From Streptomyces griseoluteus (GTDB lineage Bacteria; Actinomycetota; Actinomycetes; Streptomycetales; Streptomycetaceae), in the NCBI GenBank assembly GCA_000717735.1, contig JOBE01000031.1, forward strand, positions 24,142 through 88,141: a stretch of 64,000 bases of DNA, given 5' to 3'. The stretch's first letter is position 1. Each line of letters opens with the position of its first letter. The notes beneath the pieces are model-generated. The model was not told where the DNA came from. It saw only the letters and a program-made list of their open reading frames with translations, and did not search any database. This document shows, one piece after another, positions 21,761 to 30,808 of this stretch. Made by a program: the position numbers and the translations under genes.

Positions 21761-22228
21761 ATGGTGATCCTCGCCCTCCTCATCGTCGCGGCCCTCGTGG
21801 GCTTCGGGCTCGCCGGATACGGTTTCGGCCGACTCGGACAGATCGGGGCGCGCCGGGCCGACCGGCAAACCCGGCTCAGGTGCGCGGCCGCGCTGGCGGG
21901 CGCGGCTGCCGCGGCCGTGTACGCATGGGGGCTGCTGAACCTCGGCCTGGCGATGCTCGACACGGACGACAGCGGCACCGACGCCTTCCCCGCCCGGCCC
22001 TGCCGGACGGCGAGCGCCCCGGAGGCGGCGGCGGACGTCGTGGGCCATCGGGTCCAGTACCTGCCGCCCCGGTACATCTGCCTGCGCCAAAGCGGCGAGA
22101 ACCACGCGACCGACGACGTACCCGGCTTCGTCGGCCCAGGCGCGGTGGGCCTCGCAGCGATCGCAGCCCTCTGCGCCCTCCTCGCCGGCATGACACCGCC
22201 GGCCTCTCACCGGACCTCCAGGCAATGA
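21761..22228 (+). CDS. Small integral membrane protein, hypothetical
   Basis: 155 residues with three hydrophobic segments: residues 2-20 (MVILALLIVAALVGFGLAGY), about 41-65, and about 127-145. A 50-residue extracytoplasmic loop with two cysteines (PCRTASAP and YICLRQS) lies between segments two and three. GAGG lies 13 bases before the ATG. I do not recognise the family. Confidence 0.65.
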   Translation: MVILALLIVAALVGFGLAGYGFGRLGQIGARRADRQTRLRCAAALAGAAAAAVYAWGLLNLGLAMLDTDDSGTDAFPARPCRTASAPEAAADVVGHRVQYLPPRYICLRQSGENHATDDVPGFVGPGAVGLAAIAALCALLAGMTPPASHRTSRQ

Positions 22229-22426
22229 TCCGGGTCAGCCGCCCGGCCACCGTCACCTGGCCCACACCTACCGAACCGCGCCCCCACGGCTCGGAGCACC
22301 ACGGAAGCTCCGCTTCTGAGCCGATCCGGGCCCGTGCGACATCGCTGAGGTCTTGCCTCCGCTCTGGCGGCCAGCCGCTGACAGCGACTCCGGACCACCA
22401 CGCCCCGACGTGCTGGAGGGAGCCCC

Positions 22427-23053
22427 CTACAGGCTTAGCGCGTCCTCGGCGTCGTTCATCCATGCGGTGACGGAGTTGGCGTCGGAGACGTTCAGGTGGG
22501 GTGTCGCGGCCTTGAGCGGGACCTGCTTCAGGTCGGACTCCGTGTTCATGGTCATCGTGATCGAGGAGACCGTCTTGCTCTTGGTGTCCTTGGGGCCGCC
22601 CATCAGCCCCGCGTAGGCGGATTGGCCCGGCGCCAGCCTGATGGCTTCCTCGATGCCGGGGGCCGTGCCGCGCTCCGTCGCGTGTCCGTCCAGGCCGCCG
22701 AAGGTCACGACCGGGTGGCCGAGTACCCGGCACGGTTCGGCCGACTTGTTGGTGATCTTCAGCAGGTAGCTGCTCGTGGTGGGCTCGGCCAGGCTCGCGG
22801 TGAACGTCACGTCGTACGTGCTACAGGGAAAGACGTTGTAGTCCGGGTCGGTCGACGGCGTCGTCGGCGGCGGCGGCTTGGTGGGCGGGGTCGGCTTCGG
22901 CGGTTGGGCCGGCGCGGACGGGGAGGTGGAGGTGGTGGGCGTCGCGGTCGGCACGTCGCTTCCGCCTCCGGCGCTGTCGTCGGAGGGCCCGCAGGCGGTC
23001 AGGGCCAGGGTCGACATGGCGACGAGGGCGATGGCTCTGTGAACTCTACTCAT
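22427..23053 (-). CDS. Secreted lipoprotein with DUF4232 domain
   Basis: 208 residues from ATG 23053. The signal peptide ends in a lipobox (LALTACG, cysteine near residue 21), so the protein should be lipid-anchored outside the membrane. A 45-residue threonine/proline linker leads to a DUF4232-type domain (residues about 70-175: CSTYDVTFTASLAEPTTSSY, ITNKSAEPCRVLGHPVVTFG, IRLAPGQSAYAGL). Function unknown; the domain is common in actinomycete lipoproteins. Divergent from the comB-like gene, sharing a 282-base control region. Confidence 0.85.
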   Translation of the reverse strand: MSRVHRAIALVAMSTLALTACGPSDDSAGGGSDVPTATPTTSTSPSAPAQPPKPTPPTKPPPPTTPSTDPDYNVFPCSTYDVTFTASLAEPTTSSYLLKITNKSAEPCRVLGHPVVTFGGLDGHATERGTAPGIEEAIRLAPGQSAYAGLMGGPKDTKSKTVSSITMTMNTESDLKQVPLKAATPHLNVSDANSVTAWMNDAEDALSL

Positions 23054-23335
23054 GGTGGTCTTCCCCCGATGGCAAGAAACGAACTGGGCTGTGTGGGCTC
23101 CAGGTTCGCGCGTGTGCTTCACAGTTCGGTGACGGTGTCTTGCCGAATTCACCACGGTTCGTCCCGTGGTGTCGCCTCTCTCCAGTGGATTCACCGCCGC
23201 GCTTCCCCGGTGTTCTTCGTCGTGGTCGGTCAGGACCTGGAGGGGTCTTGCGTCTGCGGATGCGTGGGCTCGGGCACCCCCGTTGCATGTGACGTGGGCC
23301 ACTATCGGGGTGACTCGGGTTGAACCTGCGCGATC

Positions 23336-24046
23336 ATGATCGCAATGGATACTCGTTTCCTCGGCACCGCCGCGCTGACCGAAGCCCCGTCCGTGGCCGT
23401 CGTCATCGACGTCATGCGTGCGTTCACCGTGGCCGCCTGGGCCTTCGGCCAGGGAGCGGAGAAGATCGTTCTCGCCGAGTCGCTCGATGAAGCCCTCGCG
23501 CTCAAGGCTGCCCATCCGGATTGGGCGGCACTCAAGGACGGTCCGGCGGCACCCGGGTTCGACATGGTCAACTCGCCGGGCCTGCTGCGGTCCATCGACC
23601 TTGGCGGCCGGACCGTCGTTCAGAAGACCACCGCCGGCACGGTCGGCGCCCTCGCAGTGAAGGACGCCTCGCTGGTGCTGTGCGCCGGCTTCGTGGTGGC
23701 GGAGGCGACGGCCAGGCTCCTGCGTACACGTGAGTGCGACAGCGTCACGTTCGTGGTCACCGGCGAGGACGGGCAGGCCGATGAAGACCTGGCGTGCGCC
23801 CAGTACATCGCCCGGAGGGCCACCGAGACCGGGGCGGACGCTGCCGAGTACCTCCACCGCGCCGCCCGGTCACGCGCCGCCGCCGAGCTGACGCAGGGAG
23901 TGCGCCAAGGAGTCCACCCCGATGACGTCGCACTGTGCCTTGAAGTCGACCGGTTCCCCTTCGCCATGATCGCAGCCCCGGAGGACTCACTCATGGTCCT
24001 CCGCCCCTGCGCCGTGCCTGCGCCGAGCGACAACCCCGCGATCTGA
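23336..24046 (+). CDS. 2-phosphosulfolactate phosphatase family protein (ComB-like)
   Basis: 236 residues spanning the ComB fold: [21 protein letters not shown] at the start, the [16 protein letters not shown] loop, [30 protein letters not shown], and [21 protein letters not shown]. ComB hydrolyses 2-phosphosulfolactate in coenzyme M synthesis in archaea. Streptomyces does not make coenzyme M, so the bacterial paralogue probably acts on another small phosphate ester. The start is ambiguous: ATG 23336 or ATG 23345, neither with a good ribosome site. Stand-alone gene. Confidence 0.82.
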   Translation: MIAMDTRFLGTAALTEAPSVAVVIDVMRAFTVAAWAFGQGAEKIVLAESLDEALALKAAHPDWAALKDGPAAPGFDMVNSPGLLRSIDLGGRTVVQKTTAGTVGALAVKDASLVLCAGFVVAEATARLLRTRECDSVTFVVTGEDGQADEDLACAQYIARRATETGADAAEYLHRAARSRAAAELTQGVRQGVHPDDVALCLEVDRFPFAMIAAPEDSLMVLRPCAVPAPSDNPAI

Positions 24047-24056
24047 TCACCGGTTC

Positions 24057-24103
24057 GGGAAGCAGACCCGTACCGTGCCGGGAAACAGACCCGTACCGTG
24101 CGG
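24057..24103. repeat. Imperfect tandem repeat (about 23 bases, two copies plus)
   Basis: CAGACCCGTACCGTGC occurs twice in a row, each copy led by CGGGAA (units beginning near 24057 and 24080), and a third CGGGAA begins a diverged copy. It lies directly after the comB-like stop codon. Role unknown. Confidence 0.6.
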
Positions 24104-24209
24104 GAACCGACACCCGCCGGGTACGGGCAGCTCCCAGATCATCAGCCACTGCCTCCGACGGAGGCCCCGGCCGCCGTATCCGGGGTCCTCCCAGCCGCGC
24201 GACCGGGAG

Positions 24210-24305
24210 TCCGCCGGGTCATCGGCTGGACGATGCGACGCCCCGAGCGGCTGAGCGACGAGGAACGCGAGCAGTTCGCCGACGTCCTGGGTCACTGCCC
24301 TGGTC
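24210..24305 (+). pseudogene. Probable ISL3-type transposase scrap
   Basis: About 30 codons read VRRVIGWTMRRPERLSDEE, then FADVLGHCP. This resembles the ISL3 transposase segment that begins GW..RHP.SL.E.E and ends in L..CP. No other part of a transposase is present around it. Short match, so moderate certainty only. Confidence 0.4.
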
Positions 24306-24681
24306 GCCGGATGTTTGCGCCATCACCCCCACCCGCTGTGCCCCTTGACAGAACTGCTTCAGGGGTTCGAACGACGACCGGATCGCGCAGGTCGAGCACC
24401 ACTTCGGAGCGTGTCCGTCGCCGGGCAAGCCCATGACGTTCAGCCCGGGTTCCCAGCCCTCGGGGACCGAGAACGCGGGTCCGAGGAGCGGCTGGCCTTG
24501 TGCAAGGCGGAAACCGCTGTGCATGAAAGGGCGGGGCATGGGCAGCCGCCGGGGCGGGCCAGTCGCTCAGCGGTGGCCTGGGCCGGTGTCCGTACCGGTT
24601 CCGGGGGCGGTCGAGTGTCCGTGGAACCGAGCAGCGGCGTGGCGCCCGGGGCGGGGCACGCCGTGTGGGTCGTGGAGGCGG
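24306..24681. other. Intergenic upstream of the SpoIIE-type phosphatase
   Basis: About 375 bases. The phosphatase frame is open through it, but the translated sequence is low-complexity and unlike the family. No promoter boxes could be fixed. Confidence 0.35.
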
Positions 24682-26424
24682 ATGATGAGTTTTCCCCTGC
24701 CCGACAGTGTCGATGCCCTCAAGGCCACGATCGGCCGCGAGGTCTCCGCACTGCGCGCCGCCGTACGGCGCAGTTCCGAGCACCCCCTCGAAGGGCCGGC
24801 CGGCACAGACCTGGCCTCACCGTTGCAGTCCCTCTCCGTGGTCACACCTCCCTCGGACACCGACGGAGCGCCGCCGTGCCTGTGCCGCAGCCACGAACCC
24901 GGCAGTAGCGGAGTGTGCTCGCTGCTCACCGCGATCCCCGCCTCGGCCGTCCTGCTCGAACCGGTGCGCGACGACGCCGGCACCCTGCTGGACTTCCAGA
25001 TCGTGGCCGGCAACCGGGTCCGGTCAGCGCACTGGCTGGAAGCCCCCCACCAGCAGGTCGGCCAGCGGTTCATGGAAGCGCGGCCGGGCGCGGCTTCCTC
25101 GGGTCTGCTGGCCGCACTGGCGGACGTCATGGACACCGGCGTGCCCCTGGAGCGGCGGGTGACGGACTACACCGAACAACGCCTGGGCCGGATCCACCGC
25201 GTTCCGCTGCTGTACTCCGCGGCCCCCTGCGCCGGACAGGTACTGGCCACGTGGCAACCCGTACAGAGCCAGGCCGAACTCCTCACCGTCGACGCCCAGT
25301 TCCTGGCATCGATGGGATGGGGAAACTGGGACCTGCTGTCGGGCAAGATCACCTGGTCGGAAGGACTGTGCCGGATCTTCCACGCCGACGTCCGCATGCC
25401 ATGGACGCTCGAGCAACTGTGCGACGCGCTGCTGCCCGACGACCTGGCAGCACTCGCCGAGTTCCTCACCTCCGTACTCGCGGGCGAGGAACCCGCCTGG
25501 ACACGCATCCGGTTCGTCATCCTCGGCGAGCTCCGCACCCTCGACCTCCTGGGACGACCGGTCACCGGAACGGACGGCAGAGCCTGGGCCCTCAACCTCG
25601 TCGCCCGCGACCTCACCCCCCAGATCCGCAGCCGACGCCGACTGGCGGAGACCGAACGGGAGACGGACCTCCTACGACGCCGGACCGAAGCCGAGCGGAA
25701 GGTCGCGGACGCCCTGCGCGAAGCACTCCTGCCCACCCACTCCGAAGCGCTCGCCGCGGCCGGACTGACCGTCGCGGCTTCTTACCGCCCCGCCGAGCCC
25801 GACGCCGCGGTCGGCGGCGACTGGTACAAGTGCCGCCTCCTGCCCGACGGCCGCGTACTCATCGCCATCGGCGACGCCTCCGGACACGGCCTCGACGCCG
25901 TCGCCCGCATGGCACAACAGCGCCACGCCCTCGCGGGCCTCGCGCAGACCGGTGCGACCGCCGGCGAGATCACCACATGGCTCAACGAACTCGTATGCAG
26001 CGACCCGGCAGGACACACCGCCACCGTCGTCGCCGGCCACCTCGACCGCGACAGAGTCCTGCGGTGGACCAACGCCGGGCACCCCCCGCCTCTCCTCCTG
26101 CGCCACGGAGACGCCCGACCGCTCCAGACACCACAGCCGGACCCCCTGCTCGGTGCCGTCCCCGGCTACACCTACACGACCACCACGACCCCCCTCCAGC
26201 CGGACGATCTCCTCGTCCTCTACACCGACGGCATGGTCGAACGCCGCGACGAAGACATCACCCAAGGGATCAACCGGCTCACCCACGCCATCACCACATC
26301 CCGCACCCATCAACCCGACCGACTCATCAGCACCCTCCTCGCCACACCCCCCGCCCCGCCCCACCACGACACCGACGACCCCCACACCGACGACACCTGC
26401 ATCCTCGCCATTCACATCCGATGA
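24682..26424 (+). CDS. PAS-type sensor with SpoIIE/RsbU-like PP2C phosphatase domain
   Basis: About 580 residues. ATG 24682 or 24685 is chosen because GGAGG lies just upstream. Residues about 80-190 form one PAS-like region (SAVLLEPVRDDAGTLLDFQIVAGNRV), and about 205-315 a second (FLASMGWGNWDLLSGKITWSEG). A short coiled coil (RRRLAETERETDLLRRR) joins to the PP2C_SIG domain at about 345-580: GGDWYKCRLL, IGDASGHGLDA, TNAGHPPPLLL, VLYTDGMVER and DDTCILAI supply the metal-binding aspartates. Such phosphatases dephosphorylate anti-anti-sigma proteins in partner-switching stress pathways. No anti-sigma partner lies nearby. Cytosolic; the signal sensed is unknown. Confidence 0.9.
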   Translation: MMSFPLPDSVDALKATIGREVSALRAAVRRSSEHPLEGPAGTDLASPLQSLSVVTPPSDTDGAPPCLCRSHEPGSSGVCSLLTAIPASAVLLEPVRDDAGTLLDFQIVAGNRVRSAHWLEAPHQQVGQRFMEARPGAASSGLLAALADVMDTGVPLERRVTDYTEQRLGRIHRVPLLYSAAPCAGQVLATWQPVQSQAELLTVDAQFLASMGWGNWDLLSGKITWSEGLCRIFHADVRMPWTLEQLCDALLPDDLAALAEFLTSVLAGEEPAWTRIRFVILGELRTLDLLGRPVTGTDGRAWALNLVARDLTPQIRSRRRLAETERETDLLRRRTEAERKVADALREALLPTHSEALAAAGLTVAASYRPAEPDAAVGGDWYKCRLLPDGRVLIAIGDASGHGLDAVARMAQQRHALAGLAQTGATAGEITTWLNELVCSDPAGHTATVVAGHLDRDRVLRWTNAGHPPPLLLRHGDARPLQTPQPDPLLGAVPGYTYTTTTTPLQPDDLLVLYTDGMVERRDEDITQGINRLTHAITTSRTHQPDRLISTLLATPPAPPHHDTDDPHTDDTCILAIHIR

Positions 26425-26485
26425 CACAACCACTGACACATCCACTTCTCCATGAAGGATCAGGTATTGCGCCAGACCCCCCGAA

Positions 26486-26500
26486 TGAAAATGATTGTCA
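26486..26500 (+). promoter_or_regulatory. Zur-type zinc regulator box upstream of the ABC operon
   Basis: TGAAAATGATTGTCA is a 7-1-7 inverted repeat (6 of 7 positions symmetrical) and closely matches the Streptomyces Zur operator pattern TGAAAATnATTTTCA. It lies 55 bases before the first gene of the transporter operon, in an otherwise AT-poor region. Zur represses its targets when zinc is plentiful. It does not match the Nur or DmdR/iron box. Confidence 0.75.
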
Positions 26501-26554
26501 TAATGTTAAGGTCGTTGCCTCGTCAACCTTCCCCCTTCCCTCACGAGGCCTTCC

Positions 26555-28081
26555 TTGTCCATGCCCGAAAACCCCCGCCCTCCCCGCCGCCCGCTCCGGC
26601 GGCTCCGGCTGCTCTCCCTTCTCGTCACCGGGGCAGCCGCCACCCTGATCACCGGATGCTTCTCCGGCAGTGGGACCTCCGCGCAGGGGGACGGCGGCGG
26701 GCGGCTGCGTCTGGCGATGATGCAGCCGCCGCGGTCGGGGCTCTCGCCCCTGTCGGACGACGCCTTCAAGCTGTCGCGCTGGTCCACCGCGGAGACGCTC
26801 GTCAAGCTCGACCGGGACGGCGACGCCCGCCCCGCGCTCGCCACCGGGTGGAGGCAGAACGGGCGGACATGGACGTTCACCCTCCGGCAGGGCGTGACCT
26901 TCCACGACGGCACGGCCCTCACCGCACACTCCGCCGTGACGTCGCTGACCACCGCCGCCGGTGCCTCCCCCAAGCCCCGCATCCTCGACGGCGTCGACCT
27001 GACGGCCAGGGCCACCGGGTCCCACACGCTCACCGTCACCACCGCCGGACCCGACCCCCTCCTGCCGCACCGGCTCAGCTCGCCGCAGCTGTCGATCCTC
27101 GCCGCCAAGGCGTACCGCGGGAAGACCGTCAGCCCGGTCGGCGCCGGCACCGGCCCGTTCGAGATCGTCGCCGTCAACGGCGTCGCCTCGGCGCGACTCG
27201 ACCGCTACGACCAGTACTGGGGCGGCAAGGCCAAGGCCTCCGGCATCGACGTGAGGTTCGTACCCGACGGCACCGCGCGAGCCGCCGCCCTGCGCAGCGG
27301 CGAGGCCGACATCGTCGAGGCCGTACCGGTCTCGCAGGCCGGCCTCATGGACCGGAAACTGATCACCGAGGTACCGATGCCGCGTACCAACACCCTTTAC
27401 CTCAACACCCGTTCCGGCCCCTTCAAGGACGCGGGCCTGCGCGCCGCGGCCCGCGAGGCCGTCGACGCCGAGCAGATCGTCACAGGCGTCTACGAGGGCA
27501 GGGCCGACGTCGCCCGAGGGCTGCTGGGCCCCGCACTGCCCTGGGCCCCCGCACTGCGCGGCGCCCCCGAGCGCGCCGCGGCCACCGCCCCCCGCGGAGA
27601 CCGGATCACCATCGGCACCTTCACCGACCGGGCCGAACTGCCGGAGGTGGCACAGGTGTTGCAGCAGCAGCTCCAGGCCGCCGGCTTCCAGGTCACCCTC
27701 GACATCCGCGAGTACGCCCACATCGAGGCCGACGCCCTTGCGGGCAAGTTCGACGCGTTCATCCTGTCGCGCGCCACGGTCCTGGACTCCGGCGATCCCG
27801 CCGCCTACCTCTTCAGCGACTTCGCCACCGGCGGCTCCTTCAACATCTCCCAGCTCGCCGACCCGGCCGTCGACCGCGCCCTGAACACCGCCGCCCAGAC
27901 CCCGGCCGGCGACGCCCGGCGACGCGGCATCATGAACGCCGAGGCCGCCGTACTCTCCACCGACGCCGCCATTCCCCTGCTCCACGAACGCGTCATCCAG
28001 GGCGACGCCGCGAACGTCACCGGCGCCGCGCACGACCCCCGCGAACGCGAACTCATCACGCTCGACACCTTCGCCAGGTGA
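26555..28081 (+). CDS. ABC transporter substrate-binding lipoprotein, peptide/metallophore type
   Basis: 508 residues of the SBP_bac_5 (Opp/Dpp/Nik) family. The signal peptide has a lipobox, LITGC (Cys35). Family blocks include LATGWRQNGRTWTFTLRQG, VTFHDGTALTAHS, PVGAGTGPFEIV, and LYLNTRSGPFKDAGLRAAA. TTG 26555 is preferred over ATG 26561 because GAGG lies seven bases before TTG. First gene of a four-gene operon (SBP, fused permease, two ATPases) behind a Zur-like box. The ligand is inferred to be a zinc-carrying metallophore or a metal-peptide complex, not ordinary peptides; this rests on the operator, not on binding residues. Confidence 0.9.
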   Translation: MSMPENPRPPRRPLRRLRLLSLLVTGAAATLITGCFSGSGTSAQGDGGGRLRLAMMQPPRSGLSPLSDDAFKLSRWSTAETLVKLDRDGDARPALATGWRQNGRTWTFTLRQGVTFHDGTALTAHSAVTSLTTAAGASPKPRILDGVDLTARATGSHTLTVTTAGPDPLLPHRLSSPQLSILAAKAYRGKTVSPVGAGTGPFEIVAVNGVASARLDRYDQYWGGKAKASGIDVRFVPDGTARAAALRSGEADIVEAVPVSQAGLMDRKLITEVPMPRTNTLYLNTRSGPFKDAGLRAAAREAVDAEQIVTGVYEGRADVARGLLGPALPWAPALRGAPERAAATAPRGDRITIGTFTDRAELPEVAQVLQQQLQAAGFQVTLDIREYAHIEADALAGKFDAFILSRATVLDSGDPAAYLFSDFATGGSFNISQLADPAVDRALNTAAQTPAGDARRRGIMNAEAAVLSTDAAIPLLHERVIQGDAANVTGAAHDPRERELITLDTFAR

Positions 28082-29802
28082 GGACCACCGCCGCGCGGGC
28101 CGCCGCGCTCACCGCCGTACTCGCGCTCACCGGTCTGCTGCCATGGCTGTCCGGCACCGATCCCGCCCTGAGCCTTTTGCGGGCACGATCCGCCGAACAG
28201 GAGCCCACTCCCGAAGCGCTGGCCGCCATCCGCACCGACCTCGGACTCGACACCGGCCCCGTCGCCCTCCTCGGCCGGTGGGCCGCCGGACTGCTCCACG
28301 GCGACCTGGGCGTCTCATGGGTGTCGGGCACCGAGGTCCTGCCCGCCGTCCTCGCCGGCCTGCGGGTATCACTCACCCTGATGGGCGCCGCCGCCGCGGT
28401 GGCACTCCTGACCGGCGCCACCCTGGCCGCACCCGCAGCCCTCCGGGGCCGCGCGGGCACCGGAACAGCGGCCGCCGTACTCGCCGCCCTTCCCGAATTC
28501 CTGCTCGCCCTCCTCCTGCTGATCTCGGCCGGAGTGTGGCTCGGCTGGCTCCCCACCTCCGGCTGGACCGGCCCCGCCCACCTCGTCCTGCCCGCCCTCG
28601 CCCTCGGCATCCCGGCCGGCGCGCTCCTCGGCCGGCTCGTCGCCGAAGCGCTGCCCGCCGTACTCGAGGAACGGTGGGTGGAACTCTGGCGCGGCGCCGG
28701 CACCAGCCGCCGGTACGTCACCACGGCAGCCCTCCGGCGCGCGCTGCCCCCGCTGATACCGCAGTTCGCCATGGTCGCCGTCGGCCTCACAGGCGGCGCC
28801 GTCGCCGTCGAGACGGTGTTCGCCGTCCCGGGACTCGGCCGTACCGTGCTCGGCGCGGCCAAATCCCAGGACCTGCCCCTGCTCCAGGGCGCCGTCCTCG
28901 CCCTGCTCATGCTCGGGCTCCTCGCCGGCGCCGTCGGAGCCGCCGTACGCCGCCGTCTCCTCGGCCCCGCGCTGCGCGACGCGAGCCTGACCCTGCCCAC
29001 CGCCCGCCCCACCCCCGTCCCCCCTGCCGTACCCCTCGCACTCGGCGCCGTGCTCCTCGCCACGATCGGCTGGGGCCTGCTGCGCGAGCCCTACGCCATC
29101 CACACCACCGCCAGGCTCGCCGCCCCGTCCGCCGCGCACCCGCTCGGCACCGACGCGCTCGGCCGCGACGTACTCGCCCGGCTCGGGCACGGCGCGGTTC
29201 CCACGATCGGCACCGCGGCCGCCGTATGCCTCCTCGCGTGCCTGATCGGACTCCTCCTCGGCTTCCTGCCCGACACCGCCACCGGATTCGCCGACGTCAC
29301 CAACGCCCTGCCCCCGGTCGTCGCGGGCATCGTGGTCGCCGCCGTCACCGGACCCGGCACCGGCGCCGCCGCCCTCGCCGTCACCCTCACCGCCTGGCCG
29401 CCCCTCGCCTCCCATGCCGCCGCGCTCACCCAGGAAGTACGGGCCTCCGCCTTCCTCACGGCCCAACGCGCCATGGGCGCCAGTCCCCTGTGGATCCTCA
29501 GCCGCCACGTACTGCCGGCGGTCGCGGGACCCGTCGCCCGCCACGCCGTCCTGCGACTGCCCGGAACCGCCCTCGCCCTGGCCTCCCTCGGATTCCTCGG
29601 CCTCGGAGCCCAGCCGCCGACCCCCGAATGGGGCCTCCTCCTCAACGAGTCCGCCGACTACGCGGAACGCGCTCCCGTAGCCGCCCTCGCACCGGCGGCC
29701 GCGCTCGCCCTCCTCGCCGCACTCGCCGTCACCCTCGCCGCCACGACGACACGCCGCCGCACCACGACCTCGCAGCGAAAGGCCCTCTCCCTTGCCCGCT
29801 GA
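28078..29802 (+). CDS. Fused DppB-DppC-type ABC permease
   Basis: 574 residues from GTG 28078, overlapping the previous stop (GTGA). Two permease units that are normally separate genes are joined. Residues 1-about 300 are DppB-like (LGLDTGPVALLGRWAAGLLHGDLG-type start; EAA-like loop WVELWRGAGTSRRYV; ETVFAVPGLGRTVL). Residues about 305-574 are DppC-like (HPLGTDALGRDVLARLGHGA; EAA-like loop AFLTAQRAMGASPLWIL; LGFLGLGAQPPTPEWG). Roughly twelve membrane helices in all. A single polypeptide would thus form the whole channel over the two different ATPases encoded next. Confidence 0.92.
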   Translation: MRTTAARAAALTAVLALTGLLPWLSGTDPALSLLRARSAEQEPTPEALAAIRTDLGLDTGPVALLGRWAAGLLHGDLGVSWVSGTEVLPAVLAGLRVSLTLMGAAAAVALLTGATLAAPAALRGRAGTGTAAAVLAALPEFLLALLLLISAGVWLGWLPTSGWTGPAHLVLPALALGIPAGALLGRLVAEALPAVLEERWVELWRGAGTSRRYVTTAALRRALPPLIPQFAMVAVGLTGGAVAVETVFAVPGLGRTVLGAAKSQDLPLLQGAVLALLMLGLLAGAVGAAVRRRLLGPALRDASLTLPTARPTPVPPAVPLALGAVLLATIGWGLLREPYAIHTTARLAAPSAAHPLGTDALGRDVLARLGHGAVPTIGTAAAVCLLACLIGLLLGFLPDTATGFADVTNALPPVVAGIVVAAVTGPGTGAAALAVTLTAWPPLASHAAALTQEVRASAFLTAQRAMGASPLWILSRHVLPAVAGPVARHAVLRLPGTALALASLGFLGLGAQPPTPEWGLLLNESADYAERAPVAALAPAAALALLAALAVTLAATTTRRRTTTSQRKALSLAR

Positions 29803-30808
29803 CAGCCGTAGCCCCGACCCTTCCCGCCCCCCGCGCGCGCAGACTCGCCACCCGGTCGACCGGGAGCTTCTTCCCTCGGAGGCTCTTCTTTCGGTCCGCG
29901 GGCTGCGCGTCCGCTTCGGCGGCGTCGACGTGGTCCGCGGCGTCTCCTTCGACGTCCACACCGGCGAAGTCCTCGCCCTGACCGGCGAGTCGGGAGCCGG
30001 CAAGTCCCTGACCGCCCGCGCCCTGCTCGGCATGCTCCCGCGCGAGGCCACCACCGACGGCACCGTGCTCCTGCACGGCACCCCCGTGACACCGGCCGAC
30101 CGGGGTCGCCGCATCGCGATGGTTCCCCAGGACGCGCTCTCCGCCCTCTCCCCCGTCCACCCCGTGGGCGAACAGATCGCGCTGGCCCTCCGTTCGATCC
30201 AGGGCCTGACCCGTAAGGACGCCCGCAGTCGTGCACAGCGGGCACTGGCAGAAGTCGGCATCACCGCCGCCGCGTCCCGCGCCCACCCCCACGAGCTCTC
30301 AGGCGGAATGCGGCAACGAGCCGTGATCGCGCTCGCGACCGTGAACACCCCCGACCTCCTCATCGCCGACGAACCGACCACCTCGCTCGACCCCACCACG
30401 CAGGACGCGGTCCTCACCCTGCTGCGCGAACGCTGCACAGCCACAGGGGCCTCCCTGCTCCTGGTCACCCATGCCCTCGACACCACGCGCAGCCACGCCG
30501 ACCACATCGCGGTGATGTACGCAGGAACCATCACCGAATACGGGCCGACGGACCACGTCCTGAACCGCCCCCTGAGCCCGTACACCACGGCGCTTCTCGC
30601 CTCGCTCCCCACAGCCGACACCCCTCCCCGCACCCGGCTGCCCACCCTCCCCGGCAAGCCGCCCACCCCCGGCGAAACGACAGCAGGCTGCGCCTTCGCC
30701 CCCCGCTGTCCTCATGCGACCGACCTCTGCCACACACAGCACCCTGAGCCGCGCGCCCTCGACCAACGGATCGTCACCTGCCACCACGCCGCCCTGGAGC
30801 CGCGATGA
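29792..30808 (+). CDS. ABC transporter ATPase, DppD/OppD type
   Basis: 338 residues. Walker A GESGAGKS, Q-loop VPQDALSALSP, signature LSGGMRQR, Walker B LLIADEPTTSLD and H-loop THALD are all present. The C-terminal oligopeptide-type cysteine cluster GCAFAPRCPHATDLC is also there; in this family it can bind an iron-sulfur cluster. It starts at TTG 29792, inside the end of the permease gene, so the two are translationally coupled. It pairs with the next ATPase. Confidence 0.93.
   Translation: MPADSRSPDPSRPPRAQTRHPVDRELLPSEALLSVRGLRVRFGGVDVVRGVSFDVHTGEVLALTGESGAGKSLTARALLGMLPREATTDGTVLLHGTPVTPADRGRRIAMVPQDALSALSPVHPVGEQIALALRSIQGLTRKDARSRAQRALAEVGITAAASRAHPHELSGGMRQRAVIALATVNTPDLLIADEPTTSLDPTTQDAVLTLLRERCTATGASLLLVTHALDTTRSHADHIAVMYAGTITEYGPTDHVLNRPLSPYTTALLASLPTADTPPRTRLPTLPGKPPTPGETTAGCAFAPRCPHATDLCHTQHPEPRALDQRIVTCHHAALEPR

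Noticed and set aside
26452..29802. Single 1116-residue protein starting at 26452
   Set aside because: The first 542 codons are the out-of-frame reading of the substrate-binding protein gene; the true permease starts at GTG 28078.
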